DNA from: Halieaceae bacterium
GTDB taxonomy: Bacteria > Pseudomonadota > Gammaproteobacteria > Pseudomonadales > Halieaceae
Length of the DNA stretch: 15,630 bases
Direction of reading: 5' to 3'
Assembly (NCBI GenBank): GCA_009886815.1
Contig: QXYP01000255.1
Span: 1-15,630, forward strand
Shown here: piece after piece, positions 7,605-15,630 of the stretch
Layout of the letters: each line of letters begins with the position of its first letter
Numbering within the stretch: position 1 is the stretch's first letter
Notes under the pieces: model-generated
The model's database searches: none
Seen by the model: only the letters and a program-made list of their open reading frames with translations
What the model was told of the DNA's origin: nothing
Position numbers and translations under genes: made by a program

Positions 7605-9812
7605 TCATAACGGCTCTGAGGGGTCTATATCGACAAACCAGCGTAAACCTTTGGGTAATTTTTGTCCCGAGGCAATCGCTACCAGTGCTTTGACACTGGC
7701 GTGTACTCTCGATCGCTGCGGGCCGGTGATAACGATATGACTGCGATAAAGGCCGGCACGCCGTGCCATGGGAGCTGAAAGTGGCCCCACAAGGCGGGTT
7801 GACAGGTCTGGGCTTGTCCCTTGGTAAGCATTTATGACGGCGAGTAAAAATGCGGCTCCCGACTCAGGATTGGCACTGTCGCAGCGCAAGGCCGCCAGAG
7901 CACCGTTGGGAGGTAGCCCTTGCGCCTCCCGAGATGACAAAAGCTGTGCCGACAACGAGCGCCAATCCTTTTCCAGTACCGCTGTCATTATGGGGTGCTC
8001 AGGGTGACGAGTTTGGATAATCACCTCCCCTGGTTTTTGAGCTCTGCCCGCTCTACCCCCCACCTGAGTGAGCAGCTGTGCCAGGCGTTCCTCACCTCGA
8101 AAATCCGGACTCATGAGCAGTGAATCAGCGTCAAGAACACCCACACAGGTGACCTTAGGAAAATGGTGTCCCTTCGCCAGCAGTTGGGTGCCCAGCATAA
8201 TACAGGGGCCTGTCTGCTCTATTGTTTGGGTAAATGTCGACATAGCGTGCCGCCCAGACATACTGTCGCTATCGACGCGATAAACAGGAACCTCTGGAAA
8301 GTCTTTTCGCAGCGCCTGCTCGGTTTGCTCAGTCCCTAGGCCACTGGCCACCAGTCGATGCCCATGACATTTAGGGCAGTGCTTTGGCAGCGGATTTTGC
8401 TGGCCACAATGATGGCACTGCACCCGCGGTGGCTTTTTGTGCAGGGTTTGTCGGGCGTCGCAGTTTTGACATTCTGCGATCCAGCCGCAGTCGTGGCACA
8501 GCAATGTGGGCGCAAAGCCCCGGCGATTTAAAAAGAGTAATACTTGCTCGCCCCGGGACAGCACCTCGGTCATTTTTGTTTCTAGTTGGGGTGAAAGGCC
8601 GGCACGCAGCGCTAAGCCACGAATATCGATAAGTCGCTTGGTGGGGGGGTGAGCGCCGCCGGCTCGTTTTGTCAGTCGGTGCCATTGATAACGAGCACTG
8701 GTGGCATTTGCCATAGACTCTAGGCTAGGAGTCGCCGAGCCCAGAACAATGGGGCAGCCACTGAGTTGCGCTCTTTTTACAGCGACATCCCGGGCTGAAT
8801 AGCGCAAGCCGTCTTGCTGGTTCAGCGAAATGTCGTGTTCCTCGTCAACAATAATCAACCCTGGTGATCGCATGGGTGCAAAGACGGCTGAGCGCGTACC
8901 AATGATAATTGCAGCTTCGCCGGTTCGGGCAGCATGCCAATTGCGATCCCTTTCCGCGTTACCTAGTCCGGAATGTAGCGTAACAATAGGGGCATCGAAC
9001 CGTTCATTGAAGCGCTGCAGCAGCTGGGGGGTCAGGCCGATCTCAGGAACCAGTACTAAGGTCTGTTCTTGACGGGCTAGGGCATCGGCAATGGCTTGTA
9101 AGTAAACTTCGGTCTTACCGCTGCCGGTGACACCCTCCAGTAAATGGCAGGCAAACTGGCCCAGCGAAGACGAAATCGCCTCAATAGCGGCGTTTTGATG
9201 AGTATTCGCGCTCAATGGGGCCCTCCAGTCCCAGTTTTTGTCGGCGAATATATCCACAGGTTCGATCAGTGCCCGGGCTGTCAGCGCGCGGAAGTTATCC
9301 GAATTAAACCCCAGGGCGCGCAGTTCGGCCCGGGTTTTGGGCCCGCTACGTAAAGCCACAATGAGCGCCTGCTGGCGAGGTGCGCGGCTCAGTGCGCTTT
9401 CAGACAAACCTTGGCCTCGCAGGGTTAGGTCAAATCCAGCTTCCTGAACATTTGCCGGAGGCTCACCACGCCGTTCTCGGGGTGACAGACCCAAAACCAG
9501 TGTTTCACCGGGAGGGTGCTGATAGTAATCTGCAGTCCACGCCAGCAGTCTTAGCACGTTAGGATCAATAAGCGCGGTTTCATCCAGATAAACCTTGGCT
9601 CGCTTAAGTTTTGCCGGGTTGATGTCAGTGGATCCCAGAATGTCGGTGACAATGCCGACAAGCTGCCTGGAGCCTAGGGGTACAAGGATGCGGCCTCCCG
9701 TTACCGGTAAAGCCTCGTTTCCACTGACAGGCAGATAATCAAGGTAGCCGCGGACAGGGACGGGCACAGCGCAACGCAACAGGGTTTGGGCCTTGTCTGG
9801 TCGCTGTGGCAA
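7605..9812 (-). CDS. priA: PriA, primosomal replication-restart helicase (3'-5')
   Basis: 735 residues (E. coli 732). PriA binds abandoned forks and D-loops, unwinds the lagging arm and starts PriB/PriC-DnaT-DnaB loading. The N-terminal 3'-end-binding domain includes RGYLDYLP near 21-28 and a winged-helix region follows (about 110-190). Walker A is GVTGSGKT at 227-234 and the DEAH-type box is DEEH at 323-326, followed by the aromatic-rich-loop region NQQDGLRYSARD. The helicase core is split by the zinc-binding insertion with eight cysteines: C439, C442, C448, C451, C466, C469, C479, C482. GGRAGRAQKPG marks motif VI. The start is TTG with GAGGA six bases ahead; an in-frame TAA shortly upstream excludes an earlier start. 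Divergent rpmE starts 129 bases away. Confidence 0.98.
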   Translation of the reverse strand: MPQRPDKAQTLLRCAVPVPVRGYLDYLPVSGNEALPVTGGRILVPLGSRQLVGIVTDILGSTDINPAKLKRAKVYLDETALIDPNVLRLLAWTADYYQHPPGETLVLGLSPRERRGEPPANVQEAGFDLTLRGQGLSESALSRAPRQQALIVALRSGPKTRAELRALGFNSDNFRALTARALIEPVDIFADKNWDWRAPLSANTHQNAAIEAISSSLGQFACHLLEGVTGSGKTEVYLQAIADALARQEQTLVLVPEIGLTPQLLQRFNERFDAPIVTLHSGLGNAERDRNWHAARTGEAAIIIGTRSAVFAPMRSPGLIIVDEEHDISLNQQDGLRYSARDVAVKRAQLSGCPIVLGSATPSLESMANATSARYQWHRLTKRAGGAHPPTKRLIDIRGLALRAGLSPQLETKMTEVLSRGEQVLLFLNRRGFAPTLLCHDCGWIAECQNCDARQTLHKKPPRVQCHHCGQQNPLPKHCPKCHGHRLVASGLGTEQTEQALRKDFPEVPVYRVDSDSMSGRHAMSTFTQTIEQTGPCIMLGTQLLAKGHHFPKVTCVGVLDADSLLMSPDFRGEERLAQLLTQVGGRAGRAQKPGEVIIQTRHPEHPIMTAVLEKDWRSLSAQLLSSREAQGLPPNGALAALRCDSANPESGAAFLLAVINAYQGTSPDLSTRLVGPLSAPMARRAGLYRSHIVITGPQRSRVHASVKALVAIASGQKLPKGLRWFVDIDPSEPL

Positions 9813-9818
9813 GTCGTA

Positions 9819-9823
9819 TCCTC
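9819..9823 (-). promoter_or_regulatory. Shine-Dalgarno supporting the TTG start of priA
   Basis: GAGGA on the minus strand, six bases before the TTG at 9812-9810. An in-frame stop lies between this site and the next upstream codons, so TTG is the first usable start in the frame. Confidence 0.75.
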
Positions 9824-9833
9824 GATGTTAATA

Positions 9834-9848
9834 ATTGGGAATCCCAAT
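9834..9848. promoter_or_regulatory. Perfect 15-bp palindrome in the priA/rpmE divergent region (candidate operator)
   Basis: ATTGGGA-A-TCCCAAT is a perfect 7-1-7 inverted repeat, 21 bases before the priA start and 93 bases before the rpmE start. It has no T-run on either side, so it is not an intrinsic terminator. Its position fits a protein-binding site in the priA promoter or leader. I do not recognise it as the box of a known regulator; the LexA, ArgR and Zur consensus sequences do not fit. Confidence 0.45.
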
Positions 9849-9860
9849 GCTGCTGGGGCC

Positions 9861-9888
9861 TTGATAAACCGTTGGTTTCTGGTAACCT
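9861..9888 (+). promoter_or_regulatory. Candidate sigma-70 promoter of rpmE
   Basis: TTGATA at 9861-9866 (five of six to the -35 consensus) is followed after 16 bases by TAACCT at 9883-9888. TAACCT is a weak -10, but it is preceded by TGG, giving an extended -10. The expected transcript would begin about 45-50 bases before the rpmE ATG. The spacer contains a perfect dyad AAACC-GTT-GGTTT at 9866-9878. This is inference from consensus matching only. Confidence 0.35.
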
Positions 9889-9941
9889 TCGTCCTCTTTT
9901 TTTAAGGCGCCTCCATCTGGGGGGTTGCAAGGAATCCGTAC

Positions 9942-10157
9942 ATGAAAGCCGACATTCACCCCCGTTACGAGGAAATCACTGCTCGCTGTAGCTGTGGCAA
10001 CGAAATCAAGACACGCTCTACGGTCTGTGAAGACATTTTGTTGGATGTCTGCAGTCAATGCCATCCCTTCTTCACCGGGAAGCAGAAAATCTTGGATACT
10101 GGCGGGCGAGTAGATCGTTTTAATAAGCGCTTCGCAGGCAGGAGCCTGAAGAAATAG
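9942..10157 (+). CDS. rpmE: Ribosomal protein bL31, zinc-binding type
   Basis: 71 residues, the usual length for bL31, a 50S subunit protein that reaches across the subunit interface. The N-terminus [12 protein letters not shown] is typical. The four zinc ligands are present as C16, C18, C37 and C40 (CxC ... CxxC), so this is the zinc-containing form rather than the Zur-controlled zinc-free paralogue. HPFFTGKQK follows at 41-49 and [11 protein letters not shown] closes the conserved part. AAGGA at 9929-9933 lies eight bases before the ATG. It is probably a single-gene transcript, since a strong intrinsic terminator follows 20 bases after the stop. Confidence 0.98.
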   Translation: MKADIHPRYEEITARCSCGNEIKTRSTVCEDILLDVCSQCHPFFTGKQKILDTGGRVDRFNKRFAGRSLKK

Positions 10158-10176
10158 GTCCCCTCGGGGAATCAAG

Positions 10177-10201
10177 CGCCGGCCAAGCCGGCGTTTTTTT
10201 T
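10177..10201 (+). terminator. Intrinsic terminator of rpmE
   Basis: A perfect seven-pair GC-only stem, CGCCGGC at 10177-10183 and GCCGGCG at 10187-10193, has a CAA loop and is followed directly by eight T at 10194-10201. A second short GC hairpin (TCCC/GGGA around 10159-10170) precedes it just after the rpmE stop. Confidence 0.93.
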
Positions 10202-10247
10202 GTCTCAAATGCCGCTATGCTGCATTGAGAGTTGAAGGTAGACGTTT

Positions 10248-11537
10248 ATGTCAAAGCAACTTTTGAAAGATGCCCTCGATTACCATGCGTTGCCGATACC
10301 CGGCAAGATCAGTGTCGAGCTGACGAAACCAGCGGATACCATGCGCCACCTAGCGATGGCCTACTCTCCCGGTGTTGCTGAACCCTGCAGTCAAATCGCG
10401 CTGGATCCCCAGATGGCCTATCGGTATACCGGTAAAGGCAATAGCGTCGCTGTCATTTCTAACGGAAGTGCCGTTTTGGGGCTGGGTAACTTGGGAGCTC
10501 TGGCCAGCAAACCCGTTATGGAAGGTAAAGCATTGCTGTTTAAGCGCTTCGCCAACATTAACGCGATCGATGTGTTGGTGGATACCCAGGACGTCGACAC
10601 CTTTGTCAATACCGTAAGTGCGATTGCTTGTACCTATGGCGGTATTAATCTTGAAGATATTAAAGCGCCTGAGTGTTTTGAGATTGAGCGTAGGCTTCAA
10701 GCCTTGTGCGATATTCCTATATTTCACGACGATCAACACGGGACAGCCATTGTCACAGCTGCGGCGTTAGTCAACGCGCTTGAGATTCAGCAGAAGACAC
10801 TCGATAACGTCAATGTCGTTTGTCTGGGTGCCGGTGCTGCCGCTGTAGCGTGTATGAAGCTGCTTCTGGAAATGGGGGCTGATCCTGGGCGCATGCTGAT
10901 GTTGGATCGCCAGGGTGTCATCCATGCCGGGCGCGAGCAGCTCAATGAGCAAAAGGCGCTATTCGCTGTTAATACAGACAAGCGCACCCTTGATGACGCT
11001 ATGAAAGATTGCGACGTGTTTGTGGGTCTGTCGGGCTCGGACTTGGTTTCTCAAGACATGGTGAAATCAATGGCACCCCGCCCCATTATTTTTGCATGCT
11101 CAAACCCTGACCCTGAAATTAAACGTGAACTTGCTATGGCAACACGCAGCGACATTGTGATGGCAACGGGGCGGTCCGATTTACCCAATCAGGTCAACAA
11201 TGTTTTGGGCTTTCCCTTTATTTTTAGGGGGGCGTTAGATGTTAGAGCCTCGACCATTAACGAAGCGATGAAAATTGCTACGGTTAACGCCCTGGCTGAA
11301 TTGGCAAGAGAGCCCGTGCCCGAATCTGTGTTAGATGCTTACAGTCTCATCGATTTAGAGTATGGCCCGAACTACATTTTGCCAAAGCCTATGGATCCTC
11401 GATTGATGCCTATTATCGCGCCAGCGGTGGCACGGGCCGCCCAGGCTTCAGGTGTGGCTCGGTGTGACATTGATGATGACTACGAAGAGCAGCTTTGGGG
11501 CGGGGTTGGCTTTGGGGCTGATCGCAACTGGCGTTGA
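10248..11537 (+). CDS. maeB: Malic enzyme, short bacterial form without a Pta domain
   Basis: 429 residues. It decarboxylates malate to pyruvate with NAD(P)+. The catalytic Tyr is Y39 in AYSPGVAEPC and the Lys is K94 in KPVMEGKALLFK. The divalent-metal ligands lie in APECFEIE (about 140-147) and HDDQHGTA (160-167, D161/D162). The dinucleotide-binding turn is GAGAAA at 194-199, and ACSNPDPEI is a late conserved block. E. coli MaeB is about 759 residues because it carries a C-terminal phosphotransacetylase-like domain; that domain is absent here and the protein ends soon after the catalytic part, as in the ~420-residue Pseudomonas enzyme. NAD versus NADP preference cannot be read safely. AAGG lies nine bases before the ATG. 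Its stop converges on the mrcA stop with nine bases between. Confidence 0.95.
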   Translation: MSKQLLKDALDYHALPIPGKISVELTKPADTMRHLAMAYSPGVAEPCSQIALDPQMAYRYTGKGNSVAVISNGSAVLGLGNLGALASKPVMEGKALLFKRFANINAIDVLVDTQDVDTFVNTVSAIACTYGGINLEDIKAPECFEIERRLQALCDIPIFHDDQHGTAIVTAAALVNALEIQQKTLDNVNVVCLGAGAAAVACMKLLLEMGADPGRMLMLDRQGVIHAGREQLNEQKALFAVNTDKRTLDDAMKDCDVFVGLSGSDLVSQDMVKSMAPRPIIFACSNPDPEIKRELAMATRSDIVMATGRSDLPNQVNNVLGFPFIFRGALDVRASTINEAMKIATVNALAELAREPVPESVLDAYSLIDLEYGPNYILPKPMDPRLMPIIAPAVARAAQASGVARCDIDDDYEEQLWGGVGFGADRNWR

Positions 11538-11538
11538 T

Positions 11539-11559
11539 TGGGCGTTTTAAAACAACCCA
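11539..11559. repeat. Inverted repeat at the maeB/mrcA convergent junction
   Basis: The nine-base gap and the last codons of mrcA form TGGG-C-GTTTTAAAAC-AA-CCCA, with outer arms at 11539-11542 and 11556-11559 and a ten-base palindrome GTTTTAAAAC at 11544-11553. It could fold into a weak hairpin on either transcript, but the stem is A/T-rich and is not a classical terminator. Confidence 0.35.
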
Positions 11560-13961
11560 TCGAGCTCATCAGTGCCCAAAGGCTTATCACCATCTGAAGT
11601 TTGAGTGGGAAGAAACTCCTCAAAAAAGTATTCATAGACACTGCCCTCGGGTGTGCCCGTCACCCGGCGCCCTGTCTTACGGTCTATTCTAAGACGCACC
11701 ACACCACTGGGCATGCTGGGTGAGGATTGCTCTTTAGGTAGCGCCTCACGCATAAAATCTATCCAGATCGGTAGCGCTGCCGTACCGCCGAATTCACGCT
11801 TGCCCAGTAGGCTATAGTCGTCAAAACCAACCCACGACGTAGCAACGAGATTGGGGTTGAAGCCTGAAAACCAAGCGTCTCTAGGGCCATTCGTTGTGCC
11901 GGTCTTTCCGGCAATATCACTACGCTCTAAAACTCGCGCGCGCCGCCCTGTACCGCGTTTAATAACGTCACCGAGCATGGATGACATGAGATAGCTCGCT
12001 CTAGGATCCATAACTTGAGGTGCTTCTCTAATGTCTGAGTTGACTGGTTGAAGAATGTCTTCCATGCGCAAAGCTTCCTCGTCTTTGGGCCCTATTTCAC
12101 CGCACGCAGGGCAAGCAACCCAGGGGTCTGCCTCATAAATCACGTTGCCTGTTGCATCTTCTATGCGCGCTATTAAATAGGGCTCTACTCGAAAACCACC
12201 GTTAGCGACAATGGCGTATCCCGCTGCAATATCGAGGGGCGTATAGGCATGGGTGCCCAGTGCGAGAGTGAGGTTTCTTGCCATGCCTTCCGTGTTGAAG
12301 CCCATTTGTTCAACGTAGTCAATAAAGCGATTGAGGCCCAGGCGTTGAAGTACCCGAATGGAAACCAGATTACGGGAATAGGTCAATGCGTTGCGCAGTC
12401 GGGTGGGGCCATAAAATCGCCCGCTATCATTTTCGGGCCGCCATATTTCATCGCTGGACAAATTGTCTAAAACGATGGGTGCATCATTGATTAGGGTTGC
12501 GGGCGTTATGCCATGCTCCAATGCGGCGGCGTATAAAAAGGCCTTGAAATTAGAACCCGGCTGGCGCCGCGCCTGGGTGGCTCGATTAAATTTTGAGAGT
12601 TCGAATCCCATGCCACCTACGAGAGCTCGAATGGCGCCATCGCTAGGGTTTAACGCGACCAGCGCCGCTTGTGCACGGGGTACTTGAGTAAGCCGATAAG
12701 TGCCTTTCTCCGGGTCCTCTTCTATACGGATGAGATCGCCTACGGAGAGCAAATCCTCGATTGATTCGGCGGCAGAGCTGGTCAGATTTTCGGTTCGATA
12801 ACGACGAATACTTTTGAGATCGTCTTGCCATTGAAGGCGTTGCTGCTGACCCGATTTACTCAGTACATTGGCGCCCGTTCCATCGATTTCGGTAACAATG
12901 GCGGGTACAAGATCGACAATAACGGGCATTTCAGCCAGTGCCAGCCGCCATCGTTCCTGCAGCTGTGATTCATCTTCTTCTTCCAGCGGTGGTAGTTGAC
13001 GTTCCGGCCCCCGCCAGCCATGGCGTTTATCATAGGTTCTCAGCCCATTGATAAGCGCTTGTCGTGCTGCAAGCTGAGCGTTGCCATCAACTGTGGTGTA
13101 CACCACGTAGCCATCGCTGTACGCACCGTTGCCAAAACGACTGAGCATTTCTTTGCGAACCATTTCAGCAATGTAGTCTGCTTCAACTTCAACCCGTAAA
13201 CCGCTGTATGTTGCCACGACAGGACTTGCACGACTGCTATCGCGAGCTGTTTCATCGATCATTCCCAGGGAGGCCATTCGACCAAGAATCCAGTCTCTGC
13301 GAATCTTGGCTCTTTCTGGGTTGCTTAGGGGGTTGTTTCTTGAAGGCGCCTTGGGGATGCCTGCCAACATGGCGTGCTGAGGTAGGGATAATTCAGACAA
13401 TGATTTTCCATAGTAGGTTTGTGCTGCTGCTTCGAAACCATAGGATCGATGACCCAGGAAAATTCGATTGACATACAGTTCAAAAATTTCTTCCTTGGTG
13501 AGTACGCGTTCGACTTCTAGGGCCAACAGGATTTCATTGAACTTGCGAAGAAAGGTTTGCTCCAAGGTAAGCGCATAGTTGCGGGCGACCTGCATGGTCA
13601 GAGTGCTACCTCCCGAACGCTTTCGCCCGGTGGCAATAAGTTCGGATACGGCTCTTGCCAAGCCCAGTAGGTCAACGCCACCGTGTTCAAAAAATTGATC
13701 ATCCTCGGCAGCGAGTAGAGCGTTTACAAAGTCACTAGGGATCTCGTCAAATTGTAGAGGGCTTCTTTTTTGCTCTCCAAACTGCCCAATGAGCCTCCCA
13801 TCATTGCTCATCACCTTCATAGGTGTTTGCAACTTAACGTCGCGCAATGTGTCCGCGTCAGGTAAGTTAGGGCTTAAATATAGGTATAAACCTGCGAGCC
13901 ACCAAAGAGCGGCACAACCTGCGATAATGAAGCCGATCAACAATGTGCGGGTCAAAGCCAA
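11547..13961 (-). CDS. mrcA: Penicillin-binding protein 1A, bifunctional transglycosylase/transpeptidase
   Basis: 804 residues, a class A PBP anchored in the inner membrane. One N-terminal membrane segment (about 6-29) precedes the GT51 domain, with catalytic E86 in AAEDDQFFEHGGVD and GGSTLTMQVARN from 117. An insert of about 310-425, rich in acidic residues and Gln, matches the OB-like domain of gammaproteobacterial PBP1A. The transpeptidase motifs are S470xxK473 (in RRQPGSNFK), S529-R-N531 and KTGT at 686-689. CPAC at 617-620 gives a periplasmic cysteine pair. The frame has no ATG before residue 48. A TAG lies two codons upstream, so the start is TTG at 13961 (GGAG ten bases ahead) or TTG at 13955 (AGGT seven bases ahead). 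It is divergent from pilM, as ponA is in Pseudomonas. Confidence 0.96.
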   Translation of the reverse strand: MALTRTLLIGFIIAGCAALWWLAGLYLYLSPNLPDADTLRDVKLQTPMKVMSNDGRLIGQFGEQKRSPLQFDEIPSDFVNALLAAEDDQFFEHGGVDLLGLARAVSELIATGRKRSGGSTLTMQVARNYALTLEQTFLRKFNEILLALEVERVLTKEEIFELYVNRIFLGHRSYGFEAAAQTYYGKSLSELSLPQHAMLAGIPKAPSRNNPLSNPERAKIRRDWILGRMASLGMIDETARDSSRASPVVATYSGLRVEVEADYIAEMVRKEMLSRFGNGAYSDGYVVYTTVDGNAQLAARQALINGLRTYDKRHGWRGPERQLPPLEEEDESQLQERWRLALAEMPVIVDLVPAIVTEIDGTGANVLSKSGQQQRLQWQDDLKSIRRYRTENLTSSAAESIEDLLSVGDLIRIEEDPEKGTYRLTQVPRAQAALVALNPSDGAIRALVGGMGFELSKFNRATQARRQPGSNFKAFLYAAALEHGITPATLINDAPIVLDNLSSDEIWRPENDSGRFYGPTRLRNALTYSRNLVSIRVLQRLGLNRFIDYVEQMGFNTEGMARNLTLALGTHAYTPLDIAAGYAIVANGGFRVEPYLIARIEDATGNVIYEADPWVACPACGEIGPKDEEALRMEDILQPVNSDIREAPQVMDPRASYLMSSMLGDVIKRGTGRRARVLERSDIAGKTGTTNGPRDAWFSGFNPNLVATSWVGFDDYSLLGKREFGGTAALPIWIDFMREALPKEQSSPSMPSGVVRLRIDRKTGRRVTGTPEGSVYEYFFEEFLPTQTSDGDKPLGTDELDGLF

Positions 13962-13981
13962 GACCTAAACGCTCCCAATAA

Positions 13982-13996
13982 GGTGTTAATTTGAGT
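13982..13996 (+). repeat. Direct repeat copy 1 in the mrcA/pilM divergent region
   Basis: GGTGTTAATTTGAGT matches the second copy at 14012 in 14 of 15 bases. The two copies are 30 bases apart, close to three helical turns, so a protein could bind both on one face. It lies 21 bases before the mrcA start and about 200 before the pilM start. On the minus strand each copy contains TTAACA, which resembles a -35 element. Confidence 0.5.
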
Positions 13997-14011
13997 AAAC
14001 AATGTTTTGGC

Positions 14012-14026
14012 GGTGTTAATTAGAGT
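14012..14026 (+). repeat. Direct repeat copy 2 in the mrcA/pilM divergent region
   Basis: GGTGTTAATTAGAGT, the partner of the copy at 13982, with one mismatch. The rest of the 237-base divergent region (13962-14198) is A/T-richer than the flanking genes. It contains TATTAT at 14113-14118, preceded after a short 15-base spacer by TTGTAG at 14092-14097, a weak candidate promoter for pilM. No convincing mrcA promoter was found. Confidence 0.5.
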
Positions 14027-14129
14027 TTGAGGATGTGTACTTTGGCAGGTGAGGGCGCAAATTACTGCGTAAAAATGGGCTTTTTAAAGGCTTGTAGTGC
14101 ATCGTAAACCAGTATTATACCAAGCATAA

Positions 14130-15262
<1,133 letters not shown>

Positions 15263-15263
<1 letters not shown>

Positions 15264-15630
15264 TGGCGACGATTAATCTTTTGCCCTGGCGCGAAGAACT
15301 TCGCGCGGAACGCAAGAAAGAGTTTATCGCAGGCTTAGCGCTGATGGCTCTGGTGGCGATCTTCATTCTCTTTGTCACTGATTTAATGTTTGATGGCCGC
15401 ATATCTTTTCAAGAAAAGCGCAACGCCTATGTCCGACAAAGTATTGCTGAGCTCGATGAGCAGGTGGCAGAGATAAGGGATCTTAGGGGTAGGCGTACCG
15501 AGCTGCTCGAACGCATGCGAATTATTCAAGACTTACAGGGCAATCGCCCCATTATTGTCAGAATTATGGACCAGCTTGTAAGGACAGTCCCAGATGGCCT
15601 TTTTTATACCAGTATTGTTTCTGGTGTTGG
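15263..15630 (+). CDS. pilN: PilN, type IV pilus inner-membrane assembly protein (3' end cut by window edge)
   Basis: The frame is open from ATG at 15263 to the right edge: 122 codons of a family usually near 200. The cytoplasmic N-terminus MATINLLPWREELR carries the INLLPWR motif (4-10) that binds the PilM cleft. One membrane segment follows (about 21-43, hydrophobic from FIAGLALMALVAIFILFV), then a charged periplasmic stretch with heptad-like spacing (about 50-92), expected to form the coiled coil that pairs with PilO. The ferredoxin-like periplasmic fold begins near IIVRIMDQLVRTVPDG. The start overlaps the pilM stop by one base. PilO, PilP and PilQ would be expected beyond the edge. Confidence 0.95.

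Noticed and set aside
9828..10208. A 126-codon minus-strand open frame covering rpmE.
   Set aside because: It is antisense to rpmE, runs through the terminator hairpin and has no recognisable domain.

Overview
The window is an ordinary, densely packed chromosomal core region of a gammaproteobacterium. UbiB, UbiJ, UbiE, HslUV, ArgS, PriA, MaeB, MrcA and PilM/PilN all read as gammaproteobacterial, with moderate G+C. From memory, the gene order (pilM / ponA / malic enzyme / rpmE / priA / argS / SPOR protein / hslV / hslU / DUF971 / ubiE / ubiJ / ubiB) is that of Pseudomonas aeruginosa, but without the pha genes that sit between the DUF971 gene and ubiE there. A Pseudomonas relative, perhaps a marine Cellvibrionales-type bacterium, is my best guess. 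The genus cannot be fixed by reading alone.

Layout. From 9812 down to the left edge, nine minus-strand genes run priA > argS > SPOR-domain protein > hslV > hslU > DUF971 protein > ubiE > ubiJ > ubiB, with ubiB cut by the edge. The junctions from argS to the DUF971 gene, and from ubiE to ubiB, are 2 to 19 bases or 4-base ATGA overlaps, so translational coupling is likely. Wider gaps (about 80 to 130 bases) lie upstream of argS, ubiE and priA and are where promoters could sit. Divergent from priA is rpmE with a clear intrinsic terminator, then maeB (plus strand), which converges on mrcA (minus strand) with only 9 bases between the stop codons. A 237-base divergent region separates mrcA from pilM-pilN (plus strand), and pilN is cut by the right edge.

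Functions. The ubi genes serve aerobic ubiquinone synthesis. HslVU is the ATP-dependent protease. PriA restarts stalled replication forks. ArgS charges tRNA-Arg. L31 is ribosomal. MaeB links malate and pyruvate. MrcA builds peptidoglycan. PilM/PilN form the inner-membrane platform of type IV pili.

No mobile element, CRISPR array, tRNA or rRNA gene was seen, and no stretch over 300 bases lacks a gene. I found no previously undescribed system. The points worth a second look are small: a perfect 15-bp palindrome before priA, a 15-base direct repeat 30 bases apart in the mrcA/pilM divergent region, an HslV propeptide, a DCA in place of DCG/DFG in UbiB, and three TTG start codons.
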